Assembly: GCA_910576335.1 (NCBI GenBank) | Contig: CAJTIU010000002.1 | Coordinates: 299,482-363,481, forward strand | Direction: 5' to 3' | DNA: 64,000 nt | Source of the DNA: Lachnospiraceae bacterium | GTDB taxonomy: Bacteria; Bacillota; Clostridia; Lachnospirales; Lachnospiraceae | Shown: one piece after another, positions 28,053-37,201 of the stretch | How positions within the stretch are numbered: position 1 is the first letter of the stretch | Layout: each line of letters begins with the position of its first letter | The notes under the pieces: model-generated | Database searches by the model: none | The model's input: only the letters and a program-made list of their open reading frames with translations | What the model was told of the DNA's origin: nothing | Program-made: the position numbers and the translations under genes

Positions 28053-28181
28053 TCAGTTATCCGGCTCCTGCTCTTTTGGATCATGAGTTTCTATATACTC
28101 AATTAGATCAAGTATTTTTTTATCACTCATGCCACTGGCTCTAAGCTGACGAATAAGATTAACAATTTCCTTACCTGTCAT
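28053..28181 (-). CDS. Small conserved-looking protein, 42 residues
   Basis: A 42-residue acidic/amphipathic ORF (begins MTGKEIVNLIRQLR, ends QEPDN) that reads as two short helices linked by SGMSD, with no membrane segment or Cys. GGTGG is placed correctly upstream, and a consensus promoter (TTTACA-N17-TATAAT at 28226-28254) precedes it. This makes it a real small gene rather than chance. The helix-SGxSDxxI-helix pattern resembles small helical DNA- or protein-binding peptides, but I do not recognise the family. It has no partner gene in the same orientation. Confidence 0.65.
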   Translation of the reverse strand: MTGKEIVNLIRQLRASGMSDKKILDLIEYIETHDPKEQEPDN

Positions 28182-28225
28182 ATTTTCACCACCTTTTTCA
28201 TAAATACAGTCTGTCTTGTGTCTCT

Positions 28226-28254
28226 ATTATAACAATTACGGATTTTTGTGTAAA
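28226..28254 (-). promoter_or_regulatory. Promoter of the 42-residue ORF
   Basis: On the minus strand TTTACA (28249-28254), a 17-nt spacer and TATAAT (28226-28231). Predicted transcription starts about 38 nt before the start codon at 28181. The -35 box lies 7 bp from the edge of the 86-bp repeat. Confidence 0.75.
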
Positions 28255-28260
28255 GTCTTT

Positions 28261-28346
28261 GTTACGATTCACGGGGCCGTGCACTCCGCTGCACGGCATC
28301 CGAGCCGATAAAGTGATGGTTTTCAGCATCCGGCCCCTCGCTGAAA
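28261..28346 (+). repeat. 86-bp two-stem dispersed repeat, copy A
   Basis: Aligned over its full 86 bases to the reverse complement of 50675-50760, with about nine differences by eye. It contains two inverted repeats, CCGTGCA/TGCACGG and TTTCAGC/GCTGAAA, and begins GTTACGATTCACGG, the reverse of the CCGTGAAT-GTAAC motif found elsewhere. Its right end joins directly onto a truncated radical SAM gene. Non-coding mobile or REP-like element is the best description. Confidence 0.8.
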
Positions 28347-28580
28347 GCATCTACTGCGACAGCCGTTCAGACTGTTATCAGATCCAGGATTTTGACCGGG
28401 TGCGGATCAAAGAAAATGCACTTCAGATTATACGTGACGACCTGCGCAGAAAAGAAAGCCCAAAAACTGTGGGAATATTTTTCTGAAGAATGTACAAAGC
28501 GGAAGATTGCATACCGGATGGAAGATATTATCCATCAGTATAAAAGGGCATATCAGACGGAACAATTATGCTTATTCTGA
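28347..28580 (+). pseudogene. Remnant of an SPL-like radical SAM protein gene
   Basis: Two pieces of one protein survive. The first encodes IYCDSRSDCYQIQDFD through LRDDLRRK-like sequence (about 28347-28455), as found after the CxxxCxxC motif in SPL-family radical SAM proteins. The second, in another frame, encodes KLWEYFSEECTKRKIAYRME through EQLCLF (about 28455-28580), the usual C terminus. The start with its iron-sulfur cysteines is replaced by the 86-bp repeat, and the middle is deleted with a frame change at the joint. Recognition is from memory of the family and should be checked by search. Confidence 0.65.
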
Positions 28581-28603
28581 CGTTGTATATCGATTCATTT
28601 ACA

Positions 28604-29440
28604 CTAATGTCTCACTACTTCAAAGCGTTCCAGTGCAGCTTCCTCACCTTCCCTGATTCCCGCCTTCTGCTTCGCAATGGCAATCTGCTCATCCACCGTG
28701 TCCACACCTTCCAGATTCGGGAGCAGCAGTCCTCTTCGGAATCCCTTGGTTACGATCACACCGTACCGCTTCACATCCAGTTCCTCTTTGGAATCAATTT
28801 TCTCCGTACTGCCAAGCACATCTACGCTGATGGCAAGCCTGCCAAGTTCCTCCGGCTCTATGGGGGAGAATCTGGGGTCACGGGCAGCTGCGCTCACTGC
28901 ATTCTCTATAATTTCCTCTGCGACAGAGCCATGTACTGCCTGAATCGTGCCGATGCATCCCCGGAGCCTTCCCTCCTTTTTAACGGAGACAAAGGTTCCT
29001 GCCCTGCTGTGATACATTTCCGCCGGAAGTCCCTTTGGAACCTGGATTTACTGGTCCACAAAATATAAGGGCACCATTGCCCCATGGTCCAGTCTTCTCT
29101 CCCGCTCACCTGCGGTTCCCGCCGGCAGCCCGCCGGCCTCTGCCAGCTTACACAGATTTTCCACAAACTCTGTATCATATTCTGCTTCGATCCTCATCTG
29201 TCCTGCCCTGAACTGACCGAAATCTCCTCTTGCCTTCTTTCCCGGTGAGATGTGAAAATAATCCGCATACATGACCTGATGCGGCGTAAGCAGGACAACC
29301 GTTTCCGGCTTAAGACCTGCGATCCTGCGTCCGGTCTCATGATAGGAATCAACGGTAGCCTGAATCTTTTTCTCCTCGCCTCTGCCGATCTCCGGTATAA
29401 TTAACGGCGGGTGTGGAACCATAAACGCTCCTGTAATCAT
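28604..29440 (-). pseudogene. Internally deleted LigB-AMMECR1 (AmmeMemoRadiSam) fusion gene
   Basis: Codons from 29440 to 29048 encode the first 130 residues of a class III extradiol dioxygenase-like (LigB/Memo) domain (GAFMVPHPPLIIPE, HGAMVPLYF). A TAA follows at 29048-29050 and, in the same frame, the sequence resumes with [12 protein letters not shown] and a nearly complete AMMECR1 domain ([10 protein letters not shown], ending ERFEVVRH). Intact clostridial fusions are about 460 residues, so about 190-200 codons are missing at the stop. The upstream part has a good RBS (GGGAGG). The two halves could still be made separately, but a decayed gene is likelier. Confidence 0.8.
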
Positions 29441-29521
29441 AATCTTATCCCTCCCGGTTTCTTTTTTACGCTCTGCGCATTAAACGTTGCCAATCAGAGT
29501 AATTGTTCAGTACCTGGCGGT

Positions 29522-29785
29522 TCAGTCTTCATTTTTATATAACGCATAATAATCGGACTCCAGATTATCCATCATCTGCCCATACCATCTCTTTGCATCA
29601 TCAAGTGCCTTATTATAAATAACCGGCGCCAGCCTCTGTTCAAATAAATCCAAAAGCTGTATTTGTTCAATCATGCCGATCTCTTCTCCCCGTTCATCCA
29701 GATAAAATGCCTTGATTTCCTCACCCAGCTTTTTCCTCTGGGCTTCCGACAATTTAATCTGCGGCATACGCTCCCTTTTTGCCAT
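29522..29785 (-). CDS. DUF2164-family protein
   Basis: An 87-residue soluble protein with KLSEAQRKKLGEEIKAFYLDERGEEIG and the LDDAKRWYG segment typical of DUF2164. The ATG at 29785 has AGGAG 8 nt upstream; the frame runs 19 codons further without one. It is the third gene after the ABC-class ATPase and TrmO on the same strand. Function unknown. Confidence 0.82.
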   Translation of the reverse strand: MAKRERMPQIKLSEAQRKKLGEEIKAFYLDERGEEIGMIEQIQLLDLFEQRLAPVIYNKALDDAKRWYGQMMDNLESDYYALYKNED

Positions 29786-29862
29786 AATCTTCACTCCTGC
29801 TTTCACTCTTGATCGCTGTACTGCCCGCTCCGTCCGAAGCATCTGATATTATCCCACAGTTT

Positions 29863-30675
29863 CTAAGGAACTATTCCTAGGTTCCCGACAGCTCGCCTTT
29901 TGATACGGTTAATTCCATATTCATACTCGTATCCTTCCCGGCAGCAATCTTCAGTCTGTTTTTCCCCTTTTTCAACAGCACATTCTGCTAACCCTCCATC
30001 CTTCTCAAGAGCAGAAACTTCACACACAGTCAGAATTCCTCTGGACACCGTAAAACGGATTCCCATTCCGGCATAACTCATCCCGTACACTCTCCGGGGA
30101 TCGTCCTGATATGGCGGCCTTGGATCCTGGCTTAAGATCTCCCGAAGCACCTCCCGGTGCTCCTCTGGCACCCTTTCAAGCCATTCCCCCGGAAATTCCA
30201 CGGAAAGCCTGTAGTCCTTCACCCTTCCTGCAAATCCGCCCTGTGCGTCTGGAAAGGCATCCACATAGGGCAGATAAGGCTTGATATCATAGACCGGGGT
30301 CCCGTCTGTCATATCCACGCCCGACACATATAAGACACAGCCCTCTTTTCCCTTTTCCACACCTTCCATCCTTACGCAGGATAACCCAATCGGATTCGGT
30401 CGGAAGGGCGAGCGGGTGGCAAAGACACCCACCCGCTGATTGCCCCCGAGCCTGGGCGGACGCACCATGGGGCGGAAACTCTCTTCTGGCACCTCAGAAA
30501 ATCCCCACAGAATCCAAAGACGGGAATACTCCTCAATTCCCCGCAGCGCATCCGGACTGCGGTATCCCGGCTCGAATACGATCCTCCCCTTTGTATCCGC
30601 AAGCCCGCTCTGCCTTGGCACTCCGAATTTCCCGGGGAAATCTGTGCGGATACGGGCAATTACCTTAAGCGTCAA
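29863..30675 (-). CDS. trmO: tRNA (N6-threonylcarbamoyladenosine(37)-N6)-methyltransferase TrmO-like
   Basis: Protein of 270 residues of the TrmO/YaeB/VirR family (PF01980). Visible motifs are the N-terminal VIARIRTDFPGKFGVPRQ, VRPPRLGG, and RSPFRPNPIGLS near 92, which belongs to the SAM-binding beta-barrel, then YDIKPYLPY near 140. The enzyme adds a methyl group to t6A37 in ANN-decoding tRNAs. The start is TTG at 30675, inside a TTGA overlap with the upstream ATPase stop, with GAGGG 8 nt before it. The last 45 residues, rich in Glu, Lys and Cys, go beyond the usual family end. Confidence 0.9.
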   Translation of the reverse strand: MTLKVIARIRTDFPGKFGVPRQSGLADTKGRIVFEPGYRSPDALRGIEEYSRLWILWGFSEVPEESFRPMVRPPRLGGNQRVGVFATRSPFRPNPIGLSCVRMEGVEKGKEGCVLYVSGVDMTDGTPVYDIKPYLPYVDAFPDAQGGFAGRVKDYRLSVEFPGEWLERVPEEHREVLREILSQDPRPPYQDDPRRVYGMSYAGMGIRFTVSRGILTVCEVSALEKDGGLAECAVEKGEKQTEDCCREGYEYEYGINRIKRRAVGNLGIVP

Positions 30676-32375
30676 AGCTTAAGCCCTCTGTAACGGTTCA
30701 CACATGCATAAATCTCCTGCCTTCTCGGAAGGGCAAGATTCCCTGACAGATAGCCCCCGTCGCTTACTGCCTCGAAGCCCTTCTTCTCCATCTCCCCCAG
30801 CAGTCCTTCCACAATCTCCTGAACCGTCCTCTTTCCATCCAGCATCTCCTCTTCCATATGCTTCAGCATATATCCCAGGCAGATAAGCTGCTCATAGTCC
30901 GCAAGCTGCTCCACATATCTCAAATCCACGGTCTCGTGGTTCAGCTGCACGCCGTCCTTTCCCATCGTTTTAATCTTAATTCTGCCCTTGTGGACAATCC
31001 CAGGATTCCTTCGTGGCCTTCGTTCAAAGGACGGCTTTTTCACCCGCTCCTTTGGCAGACCGAGGGAAGGATAAGCGGCTGCCGCCTCCTTTGCCCGGGC
31101 TGTAATCTCCTTCGGAATATAGCGGTCCATCTGCAGGATCGTGTCTGATACCTGAAAATAAGCTCCTGAACTTCCTGCAACAAGAACCGTGGAAATTCCC
31201 TGAAGTTCGTAAAGATCCCGCATTCTTTCAATAAACGGGGTGATAGGTTCCATATTCCGGTGAATCACCTGCTGCATCAGCTCGTCCCGCACCATAAAAT
31301 TGGTGGCGCTGGTATCCTCATCAATAAAAAAGGTCGTTGCCCCTGCCTCCATCGCTTCCACCACATTCGCTGCCTGGGAGGTGCTGCCGCTTGCATCCTC
31401 CGTGGAAAACGCTCTCGTATCCTTTCCATTTGGCAGATCATTAATGAACATAGAGATATCTGTCCGCTTAATGCTCCGCCCGTCCTCCGCGCGAAGCTTA
31501 ACCGCACCGTCCTCCGTCACCACATACTCCCGCCCGTCGCCGGCAATGTGGGGATATACGCCCATCTCCAGCGCCTTAAGGAGCGTGGATTTCCCGTGGT
31601 ATCCGCCGCCCACGATGAGGGTAATCCCTTTCTTTATCCCCATTCCGGCAATCTTCCCTTTATAAGGCAGGTTCATGGACACCTCCATGGACTCAGGGGA
31701 AATGAACTTCACCGCTCCCTTCATGGGACGCTGGGACACTCCTGATTCCCTTGGAAGCACTGATCCATTTGCCACAAATGCCACAAGCCCCATCTCCTTA
31801 AGACGGCTTCTGATGTACTCCCTGTCTTCTGAAAGCTCCATCACTTTTTCTGCCCGGGCCCGGTCAGTATTCTTGTAAAGCAGCGCATTCTCAACGCATT
31901 CCGGAAGAAAATCAAATAAAATCTTCATAAGCTCTCTTGCATTAATCGTCCTTCCATTTGCCGGGAATCCGGCCTCGAACCGGACCGTCACGTCCCCGTT
32001 TGCCGGATTTACTGTACAGGCGCTCCGCTCTAAGATCTCCTGTCCGCATCTTGTCACGGAGAGGATTCCGCTTTTTCCTGAGCCTTTTGCCTGAAAGGAA
32101 TATTCTGCTGTCTGCTTCTCAAAGCATCTTGTCAGAAAATCCTGCAGGGCAATACGTTTGTGCTTTTTATCATAAAGTCTGTCTGGAAATCCCGCCATCT
32201 TTCCTGCCACTTCAATATGAAGCTTAGACGGAGCCGCAAAGGGATCTCCCTGTACATGGTCAATGACCAGCACATACTTTCCGAAGCGGTAGCTGCCTTT
32301 CGTACTCTTATAGGCCGGATATCCCTTTCTGTCAATACTGTATAATAGCTGTCTCAAATCATCTGCTGTTTTCAT
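30672..32375 (-). CDS. ABC-class ATPase domain protein (COG3044)
   Basis: Protein of 567 residues matching the cytosolic PF09818 family. It has an N-terminal domain with DHVQGDPFAAPS, a P-loop GGGYHGKSTLLKAL near 255, the segment FSTEDASGSTSQAANVVEA near 325, and Walker B TTFFIDEDTSATNF near 345. There is no membrane part and no transporter partner. The biological role of the family is unknown; the fold suggests a chromosome- or RNA-associated ATPase. It is the first gene of a three-gene operon with trmO and DUF2164. Confidence 0.88.
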   Translation of the reverse strand: MKTADDLRQLLYSIDRKGYPAYKSTKGSYRFGKYVLVIDHVQGDPFAAPSKLHIEVAGKMAGFPDRLYDKKHKRIALQDFLTRCFEKQTAEYSFQAKGSGKSGILSVTRCGQEILERSACTVNPANGDVTVRFEAGFPANGRTINARELMKILFDFLPECVENALLYKNTDRARAEKVMELSEDREYIRSRLKEMGLVAFVANGSVLPRESGVSQRPMKGAVKFISPESMEVSMNLPYKGKIAGMGIKKGITLIVGGGYHGKSTLLKALEMGVYPHIAGDGREYVVTEDGAVKLRAEDGRSIKRTDISMFINDLPNGKDTRAFSTEDASGSTSQAANVVEAMEAGATTFFIDEDTSATNFMVRDELMQQVIHRNMEPITPFIERMRDLYELQGISTVLVAGSSGAYFQVSDTILQMDRYIPKEITARAKEAAAAYPSLGLPKERVKKPSFERRPRRNPGIVHKGRIKIKTMGKDGVQLNHETVDLRYVEQLADYEQLICLGYMLKHMEEEMLDGKRTVQEIVEGLLGEMEKKGFEAVSDGGYLSGNLALPRRQEIYACVNRYRGLKL

Positions 32376-32503
32376 AAATGATTACACCTTTCTTTTCATA
32401 CTGTGATGTAAGGGATTATGACGAAATAGTCCCTGTTACAAACATATACAGTATAACACGTATGCCCTCCAAAGTCTAATACTAACATGTTATGCTTTCT
32501 TAC

Positions 32504-32529
32504 GGACTTTGCAGCGGAGTACAAAGTCC
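32504..32529. terminator. Hairpin past the FtsX-type permease gene
   Basis: An 8-bp stem GGACTTTG/CAAAGTCC (32504-32511 with 32522-32529) lies 16 bp beyond the permease stop codon (32545-32547). No U-run follows on the minus strand. The neighbouring 15-mer at 32532-32546 matches one at 28023-28037 at 13 positions, so this may be part of a dispersed element rather than a classical terminator. Confidence 0.4.
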
Positions 32530-32544
32530 AGGGTTAAACTGTTA

Positions 32545-35121
32545 CTAGACCTCTGCCCTTCTGAGCCTTTCCACGACACTTACCCGGCTGATCATCCGGC
32601 TGCAGACAGCCGGTACTGCCGCCGCCACGACAAAGAGCGGAAATGCACAGAGGAACACGGGAAGTATGGTAAAATGCCACTTAAAAAAGAAAAAACCTTC
32701 TCCCGCCATGCGCACCAGAGTCACATTCAGAACAGCGCCAACCAAAGCACCAGTGACGGAGGCCAGCACTGCATAACATTCTCCCTCGAAAAAGAGCATC
32801 TCCCTTAGCTGCCTTCCTGTCATACCAACCGCCTCCATCATGGCGAATTCCTGCCTTCTTGACAGTACGGAAGTCACCATGGTATTGATAAAATTTAAAA
32901 TACCGATCAATGCCAGGATGAACACCAGCAAGCCTCCAACCATGGCATACATCTTGATATGCTGTTCAAATTCCGCCACCATAGAGGCTTTGGACTGGTA
33001 TGTGAGATCCGGGTTTACGTTTTCGCAGTAATCGGAAAGCCACGCGTCCGTCTTTTTCACTGCTTCCGGCTCCACATCAAAGATTGTCCGCATGGGATTC
33101 TGCGCTCCCATCAGATCCAGGTATTCCCCCTCCGGAAGAATATAATTGCAGTCAAACATTCCAAAATGCTGGAATCCGCAGGAGTAAGGCATATCCGCCA
33201 CTGCCAGGACCTCGTATTCCCGGCTCTCCCCATTCTCATTTGCCACAGTCACCTTCTCACCCGGACGGAAATAATCAATCCCTTTTTCCTCCACCGTGCG
33301 GAATCTGGTCGCAATGACATATTTCCCGTCTGAAAACTTCTCCCAGTCAAGATCCCCGTCCGTATTTTCAAGCTTCTCCATCACAGACCGCCCGATTCCG
33401 TATACCTTACCGTCCAAAAACCGGCTTTCTCTAAAGTCATCTATAAGGGCCATTCCTTCACTGCCTGCCAGATATTCGAGAGTATTCTGTGCATGCTGAT
33501 TGTCAAAGATCCGTTCCTCGATGAGCGCATATGCCTCGTCCGTGAATTCAGGATCAATCTCCTTCATATAAATATTTCCAGTCTCCCTGATTCCGTCCCT
33601 GCTTTTCAGCTCCTCCATAAATTCATCTGTCACTCCATCCCTCACAATAGATTCAAAATTAACAGACACATTATCCAGCGTGGCATCCGAGACAGAAAAG
33701 TCACTGACTATCCTGCCAGAGACAAACCTGTCAATGTCAAATCCCTGTACAAGGCTGTATATACTGTTTAAAAGCACCAGTGCAAGAGAGAGGGAGAGCA
33801 CTACCAGCACCATCTTTTTCCGGTTTCTCTTTATATTCTGAAATGCCATCTCTTTCGGGCGCACGCGCCTTGTTTTTTTGGTTTTCCGCTTCCCGGCTGT
33901 TGTATTCTGTCCTTCCGTAAACCTTACCGCTTCTATAGCCGAAGCTTTTGACACCATCCTGCATGGCCTGATGCTGCCAAGCATTACCGTCAGGAAAGAG
34001 AATACAGCTGCTCCCGCAAAGATGCCGGGATTTAGTGCCACCTCTGTATTCGCTGAATCCGAAAATACCAGTTCCTTCATAACAACCGGCAGAAGCAGCT
34101 TTCCAACTGCAGCCCCTGTAAGAAGCCCGGCCGGAATGCCGTACAGGGAGAGAATATACGCCTGCCTCCGCACAATACGGCGAAGCTGCCTTCCCGTCGT
34201 CCCTACCGTTTTCAGCAGACCGTAATACCGGATATCCCGGTATACATTTATGTAGAAAATATTATAGATAATCAGATACCCTGACACCAGTATGACAGTA
34301 AGCAGCCCTATGGCCAAAAGAACCGCCTCCATATCCATGCTGCCCATATAGGCCCAGTTAATCCCCACATATGCCGTATCAGGAAACCCACACCGCTTTG
34401 TAAGCTTCTCTACCTGGCTGCCTAACCGGAAGCTGGAAAAAAAATTAAAATCCGCTGTAATCCTTCCCGCGTACTCCGTGCCGTCAATACTCTTTCCCAT
34501 AGCCGAATCAGAAGGCGTGGGGGCAATCTCTGACGCACATTTCCTTGATACAAGTACAACCTGCGCCTGTGCAATCCTGTCCCCCTTAAAATATCCACAC
34601 AGAGTAAATGTCTTCTCAACGTTTTCCTTTCCTGTGTCTATGGTAAGAGGCACCTTTTCGCCGATCTTACACGGGACACCCAGCGCCTTTAACACCAGGT
34701 CGCTTGTCACGACCTCATCTGCCCGCTGGGGCATACTCCCTTCATCCGGATAACAGAAGCAGAACCTGGCATCCAGGTCTTCATAATAGCTGACCTCTGT
34801 GTGAAGCTTCAGAAGTTCCTTATTTACTACATTCCCCACCAGGATGCGGTAAGAAATCTCCTTGAGCATCTCATCCTTCTTTACAATATCATACTCCTCC
34901 TGGGTCAGGAACTTATAACTGGCATGGGAACTTCCTCCCACCTGGCGCATAGTGGCCTCCTGCTGTTTTTGAACGAGACTCCCTCCCACTGTAAATACTG
35001 AAGTAAACAGAACCGTGGTGAGCATGATTGCGGCTGATGCAATCAGATTGCGCGCCTTTCCCGCCTTTCTTGTCCTGTCGGCAATCCGGTTCAGTACACG
35101 TTTATTATTTACCCTGTGCAT
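32545..35121 (-). CDS. FtsX-type ABC transporter permease
   Basis: About 858 residues: one N-terminal helix, a large extracellular domain (about 60-240), three helices, a basic cytosolic loop with [27 protein letters not shown], a second helix and extracellular domain, and three C-terminal helices. This is the duplicated FtsX architecture (PF02687 twice) of MacB/Bce-like systems acting on peptides, lipoproteins or cell-wall regulation. The ATG at 35121 has GGAAGG upstream and overlaps the ATPase gene by 17 bp; the frame runs 30 codons further. No two-component pair is adjacent. Confidence 0.85.
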   Translation of the reverse strand: MHRVNNKRVLNRIADRTRKAGKARNLIASAAIMLTTVLFTSVFTVGGSLVQKQQEATMRQVGGSSHASYKFLTQEEYDIVKKDEMLKEISYRILVGNVVNKELLKLHTEVSYYEDLDARFCFCYPDEGSMPQRADEVVTSDLVLKALGVPCKIGEKVPLTIDTGKENVEKTFTLCGYFKGDRIAQAQVVLVSRKCASEIAPTPSDSAMGKSIDGTEYAGRITADFNFFSSFRLGSQVEKLTKRCGFPDTAYVGINWAYMGSMDMEAVLLAIGLLTVILVSGYLIIYNIFYINVYRDIRYYGLLKTVGTTGRQLRRIVRRQAYILSLYGIPAGLLTGAAVGKLLLPVVMKELVFSDSANTEVALNPGIFAGAAVFSFLTVMLGSIRPCRMVSKASAIEAVRFTEGQNTTAGKRKTKKTRRVRPKEMAFQNIKRNRKKMVLVVLSLSLALVLLNSIYSLVQGFDIDRFVSGRIVSDFSVSDATLDNVSVNFESIVRDGVTDEFMEELKSRDGIRETGNIYMKEIDPEFTDEAYALIEERIFDNQHAQNTLEYLAGSEGMALIDDFRESRFLDGKVYGIGRSVMEKLENTDGDLDWEKFSDGKYVIATRFRTVEEKGIDYFRPGEKVTVANENGESREYEVLAVADMPYSCGFQHFGMFDCNYILPEGEYLDLMGAQNPMRTIFDVEPEAVKKTDAWLSDYCENVNPDLTYQSKASMVAEFEQHIKMYAMVGGLLVFILALIGILNFINTMVTSVLSRRQEFAMMEAVGMTGRQLREMLFFEGECYAVLASVTGALVGAVLNVTLVRMAGEGFFFFKWHFTILPVFLCAFPLFVVAAAVPAVCSRMISRVSVVERLRRAEV

Positions 35122-35812
35122 ACTTGTCACCGCCTTCCGTATTTTCCCCGTCGCGGATTTTTCCGTCCTCAATCCGTACAATCCGGTCCGCCATCTGGGC
35201 AATCTCTTCATTGTGGGTAATCATGACAATTGTCTGTCCGAATTTCTCTCCTGTCACCTTAAGAAGCCCCAGCACATCCTGGCTCGTCCTGGAGTCCAGA
35301 TTACCGGTGGGCTCATCCGCCAGGAGTATGGCAGGCTTGGACGCAAGCGCCCTCGCCATGGCCACCCTCTGCTGCTGTCCGCCCGACAGCTGGCCCGGAA
35401 GGCTTAAAAGCTTCTCCTTAAGCCCCAGTGCTTCCACTACTCTTTCCACATACTTCTCATCCACGATGTTCCCATCAAGTTCTACCGGAAGCACAATGTT
35501 TTCGTACACGTTCAGCACTGGCACCAGGTTAAAGCTCTGAAACACAAACCCGATCTTCCTGCGCCTGAATATGCACAGTGCGTCTTCCCTGAGAGAGGAA
35601 ATATCCTTTTCATCCACAAAGACCTTTCCCGAGGTCGGGCGGTCCAGTCCGCCAAGCATATGCAAAAGCGTGGACTTCCCGCTCCCACTTGACCCCACGA
35701 CTGCGAGAAACTCCCCACGCTCCACCTCAAGGCTGATGCCGTCTAAGGCTTTCACCTCCCGGTCACCGGTTCCATAATATTTTTTTAGATTAATTGTCCG
35801 CAATACCTTCAT
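35105..35812 (-). CDS. LolD/MacB-type ABC transporter ATPase
   Basis: Protein of 235 residues with Walker [11 protein letters not shown] near 38, [15 protein letters not shown] near 140, Walker [13 protein letters not shown] and the switch His in ITHNEE. The [14 protein letters not shown]-type Q-loop region is that of the MacB/LolD/BceA class. It partners the large FtsX-type permease encoded downstream. It begins near the edge of the AT-rich intergenic region that precedes the Bce-like module on the other strand. Confidence 0.92.
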   Translation of the reverse strand: MKVLRTINLKKYYGTGDREVKALDGISLEVERGEFLAVVGSSGSGKSTLLHMLGGLDRPTSGKVFVDEKDISSLREDALCIFRRRKIGFVFQSFNLVPVLNVYENIVLPVELDGNIVDEKYVERVVEALGLKEKLLSLPGQLSGGQQQRVAMARALASKPAILLADEPTGNLDSRTSQDVLGLLKVTGEKFGQTIVMITHNEEIAQMADRIVRIEDGKIRDGENTEGGDKYAQGK

Positions 35813-35944
35813 CTCGTATTCCTCCTGCAGCCCTGCAGATATATTCTTAAGTATATCCGGGCTTATTTCTTTACACTTCCGACTATACTATATTTATCTT
35901 ACCACATTCTTTCACAAATCTAACGTCTATGAAAGAATTGACGG

Positions 35945-36022
35945 TTCACGTAACTTCACTTAAGTCTTTAAAACGTGATAGAATCGCTGTTTTCAGACTT
36001 TTCACTTCACGTATCTTCACAT
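35945..36022 (+). repeat. Pair of 17-bp direct repeats in a 547-bp gene-free stretch
   Basis: TTCACGTAACTTCACTT (35945-35961) and TTCACGTATCTTCACAT (36006-36022) differ at two positions. They lie in 35813-36359, which has no ORF and marks the left edge of the AT-richer Bce-like module. Such short repeats can be recombinase arm sites, but no integrase is present. The rest of the stretch holds an inverted repeat (36073-36102) and a promoter (36292-36320); I see nothing else. Confidence 0.45.
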
Positions 36023-36072
36023 ATCTTTATGTAATTTTACAGCAAAATGGTTGATTATCTCAAAAAAGCCTT

Positions 36073-36102
36073 GATTTACGGGTATACAAGCTTCCGTAAA
36101 TC
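36073..36102. repeat. 9-bp inverted repeat upstream of the Bce-like module
   Basis: GATTTACGG (36073-36081) and CCGTAAATC (36094-36102) form a perfect stem with a 12-nt loop. A second overlapping pair, AAATCTGT with ACAGATTT, lies just right. It could be a terminator for lost upstream sequence, a protein site, or a trace of an element end. Confidence 0.45.
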
Positions 36103-36291
36103 TGTCCGCCCATATAGTTTGCCGAACAGATTTGCTTGTTGGGAAGTATCCCAAACCCTCTTGATAGTTCTCTTACTACCTACAACACCGTACAAGGCGA
36201 TTTTAACGAAGCTTTGAGAAAAATTCCCAAAAAAGTTTTTCTTAATCTATCTACAAAGAAGTTTGGGAAATATCAAGTATTATTTAATTTC

Positions 36292-36320
36292 TTGAATTTA
36301 TTCGGCTAACCGTATATAAT
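36292..36320 (+). promoter_or_regulatory. Promoter of the HTH-regulator-kinase operon
   Basis: TTGAAT (36292-36297), 17-nt spacer and TATAAT (36315-36320), 40 bp before the start codon at 36360. GAGGGAG is the RBS. Confidence 0.7.
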
Positions 36321-36359
36321 TATAGTGATGGAACTTATAGAAAGTGAGGGAGACTGAAA

Positions 36360-36542
36360 ATGTTAGAGTTTATTTCTGCCCCGGAAGCGGCGAAGAAATG
36401 GGGCATTTCAGAAAGACGGGTGCAAAAGCTATGTGAGGAAAACCGCATACCGGGCGTGGCAAAATTCAGCCGCTTGTGGCTGATACCAAGGGACGCTGAA
36501 AAGCCATTAGATAAAAGAAAACGGGAGGAAAACAGAAAGTGA
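36360..36542 (+). CDS. Small excisionase-like helix-turn-helix protein
   Basis: A 60-residue protein that is almost wholly a MerR/excisionase-type winged HTH: AAKKWGISERRVQKLCEENRIPG, then FSRLWLIPRDA and a basic tail. Proteins of this type are frequent on Clostridia conjugative elements and next to transferred two-component/ABC modules. It overlaps the regulator gene by 4 bp (GTGA), so it is co-translated with it. It may act as a small auxiliary DNA-binding protein for the operon or be a leftover xis-like gene. Confidence 0.8.
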   Translation: MLEFISAPEAAKKWGISERRVQKLCEENRIPGVAKFSRLWLIPRDAEKPLDKRKREENRK

Positions 36543-37201
36543 AAATATTTGTTGTTGAAGATGAAGCAGAGATTTGTAAAGAGCTGTCCGTTCTGTTACA
36601 GAAATATGGGTATGCTTATGAAAGCAGCACTGATTTCGCACATATCACAGACCATATTTTGAAAGCGGAAGCAGACCTTGTACTGCTGGATATAAACTTG
36701 CCATATCAAGACGGTTATACGATATGCCGTGAGATTCGGAAACAGTCGGATATTCCGATTATCGTTCTGACAAGCAGAAATACAGACTTTGACGAATTGA
36801 TGAGCCTAAATATCGGTGCAGACGATTTTATATCAAAGCCTTATAACGCACAGGTATTGATAGCGCGTATTCAAAAAATATTAAAAAGGACTTATGAAGC
36901 ACAGGTTAATTCTGTCCTTATTCATAAAGGGCTGACAGTCAATCTGCTAAAGGCTACTGCTTCTTATGGGGATAAAGAGGTAGATTTAACAAAAAATGAA
37001 CTTGGCATACTGCGTTTGCTGGTTGTAAACAAAGGCAATGTGATACCGCGTGACGCGATCATAGATGAATTATGGCAGAGCGACGAATTTATAGACGAAA
37101 ACACACTCAATGTTAATATTGTGCGATTGCGTAAGAAGTTATCGGAGATCGGTGCGCCCGATTATTTGGAAACAAAACGAGGATTGGGGTACAAAGTATG
37201 A
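36539..37201 (+). CDS. OmpR-family response regulator, BceR-like
   Basis: Protein of 220 residues: receiver domain (VEDEAE, phosphoacceptor in LLDINLPYQDG near 52, Lys in ISKPY near 101) and winged-helix domain ending in TKRGLGYKV. It starts with GTG inside the preceding stop. Codon usage is visibly more A/T-ending than in flanking genes. With the kinase and ABC genes downstream it matches BceR-type regulators that switch on a peptide-antibiotic transporter. Confidence 0.9.
   Translation: MKIFVVEDEAEICKELSVLLQKYGYAYESSTDFAHITDHILKAEADLVLLDINLPYQDGYTICREIRKQSDIPIIVLTSRNTDFDELMSLNIGADDFISKPYNAQVLIARIQKILKRTYEAQVNSVLIHKGLTVNLLKATASYGDKEVDLTKNELGILRLLVVNKGNVIPRDAIIDELWQSDEFIDENTLNVNIVRLRKKLSEIGAPDYLETKRGLGYKV

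Noticed and set aside
36539-36542. Frameshift between the small HTH gene and the regulator
   Set aside because: The GTGA overlap is a normal translational coupling and both products are complete.
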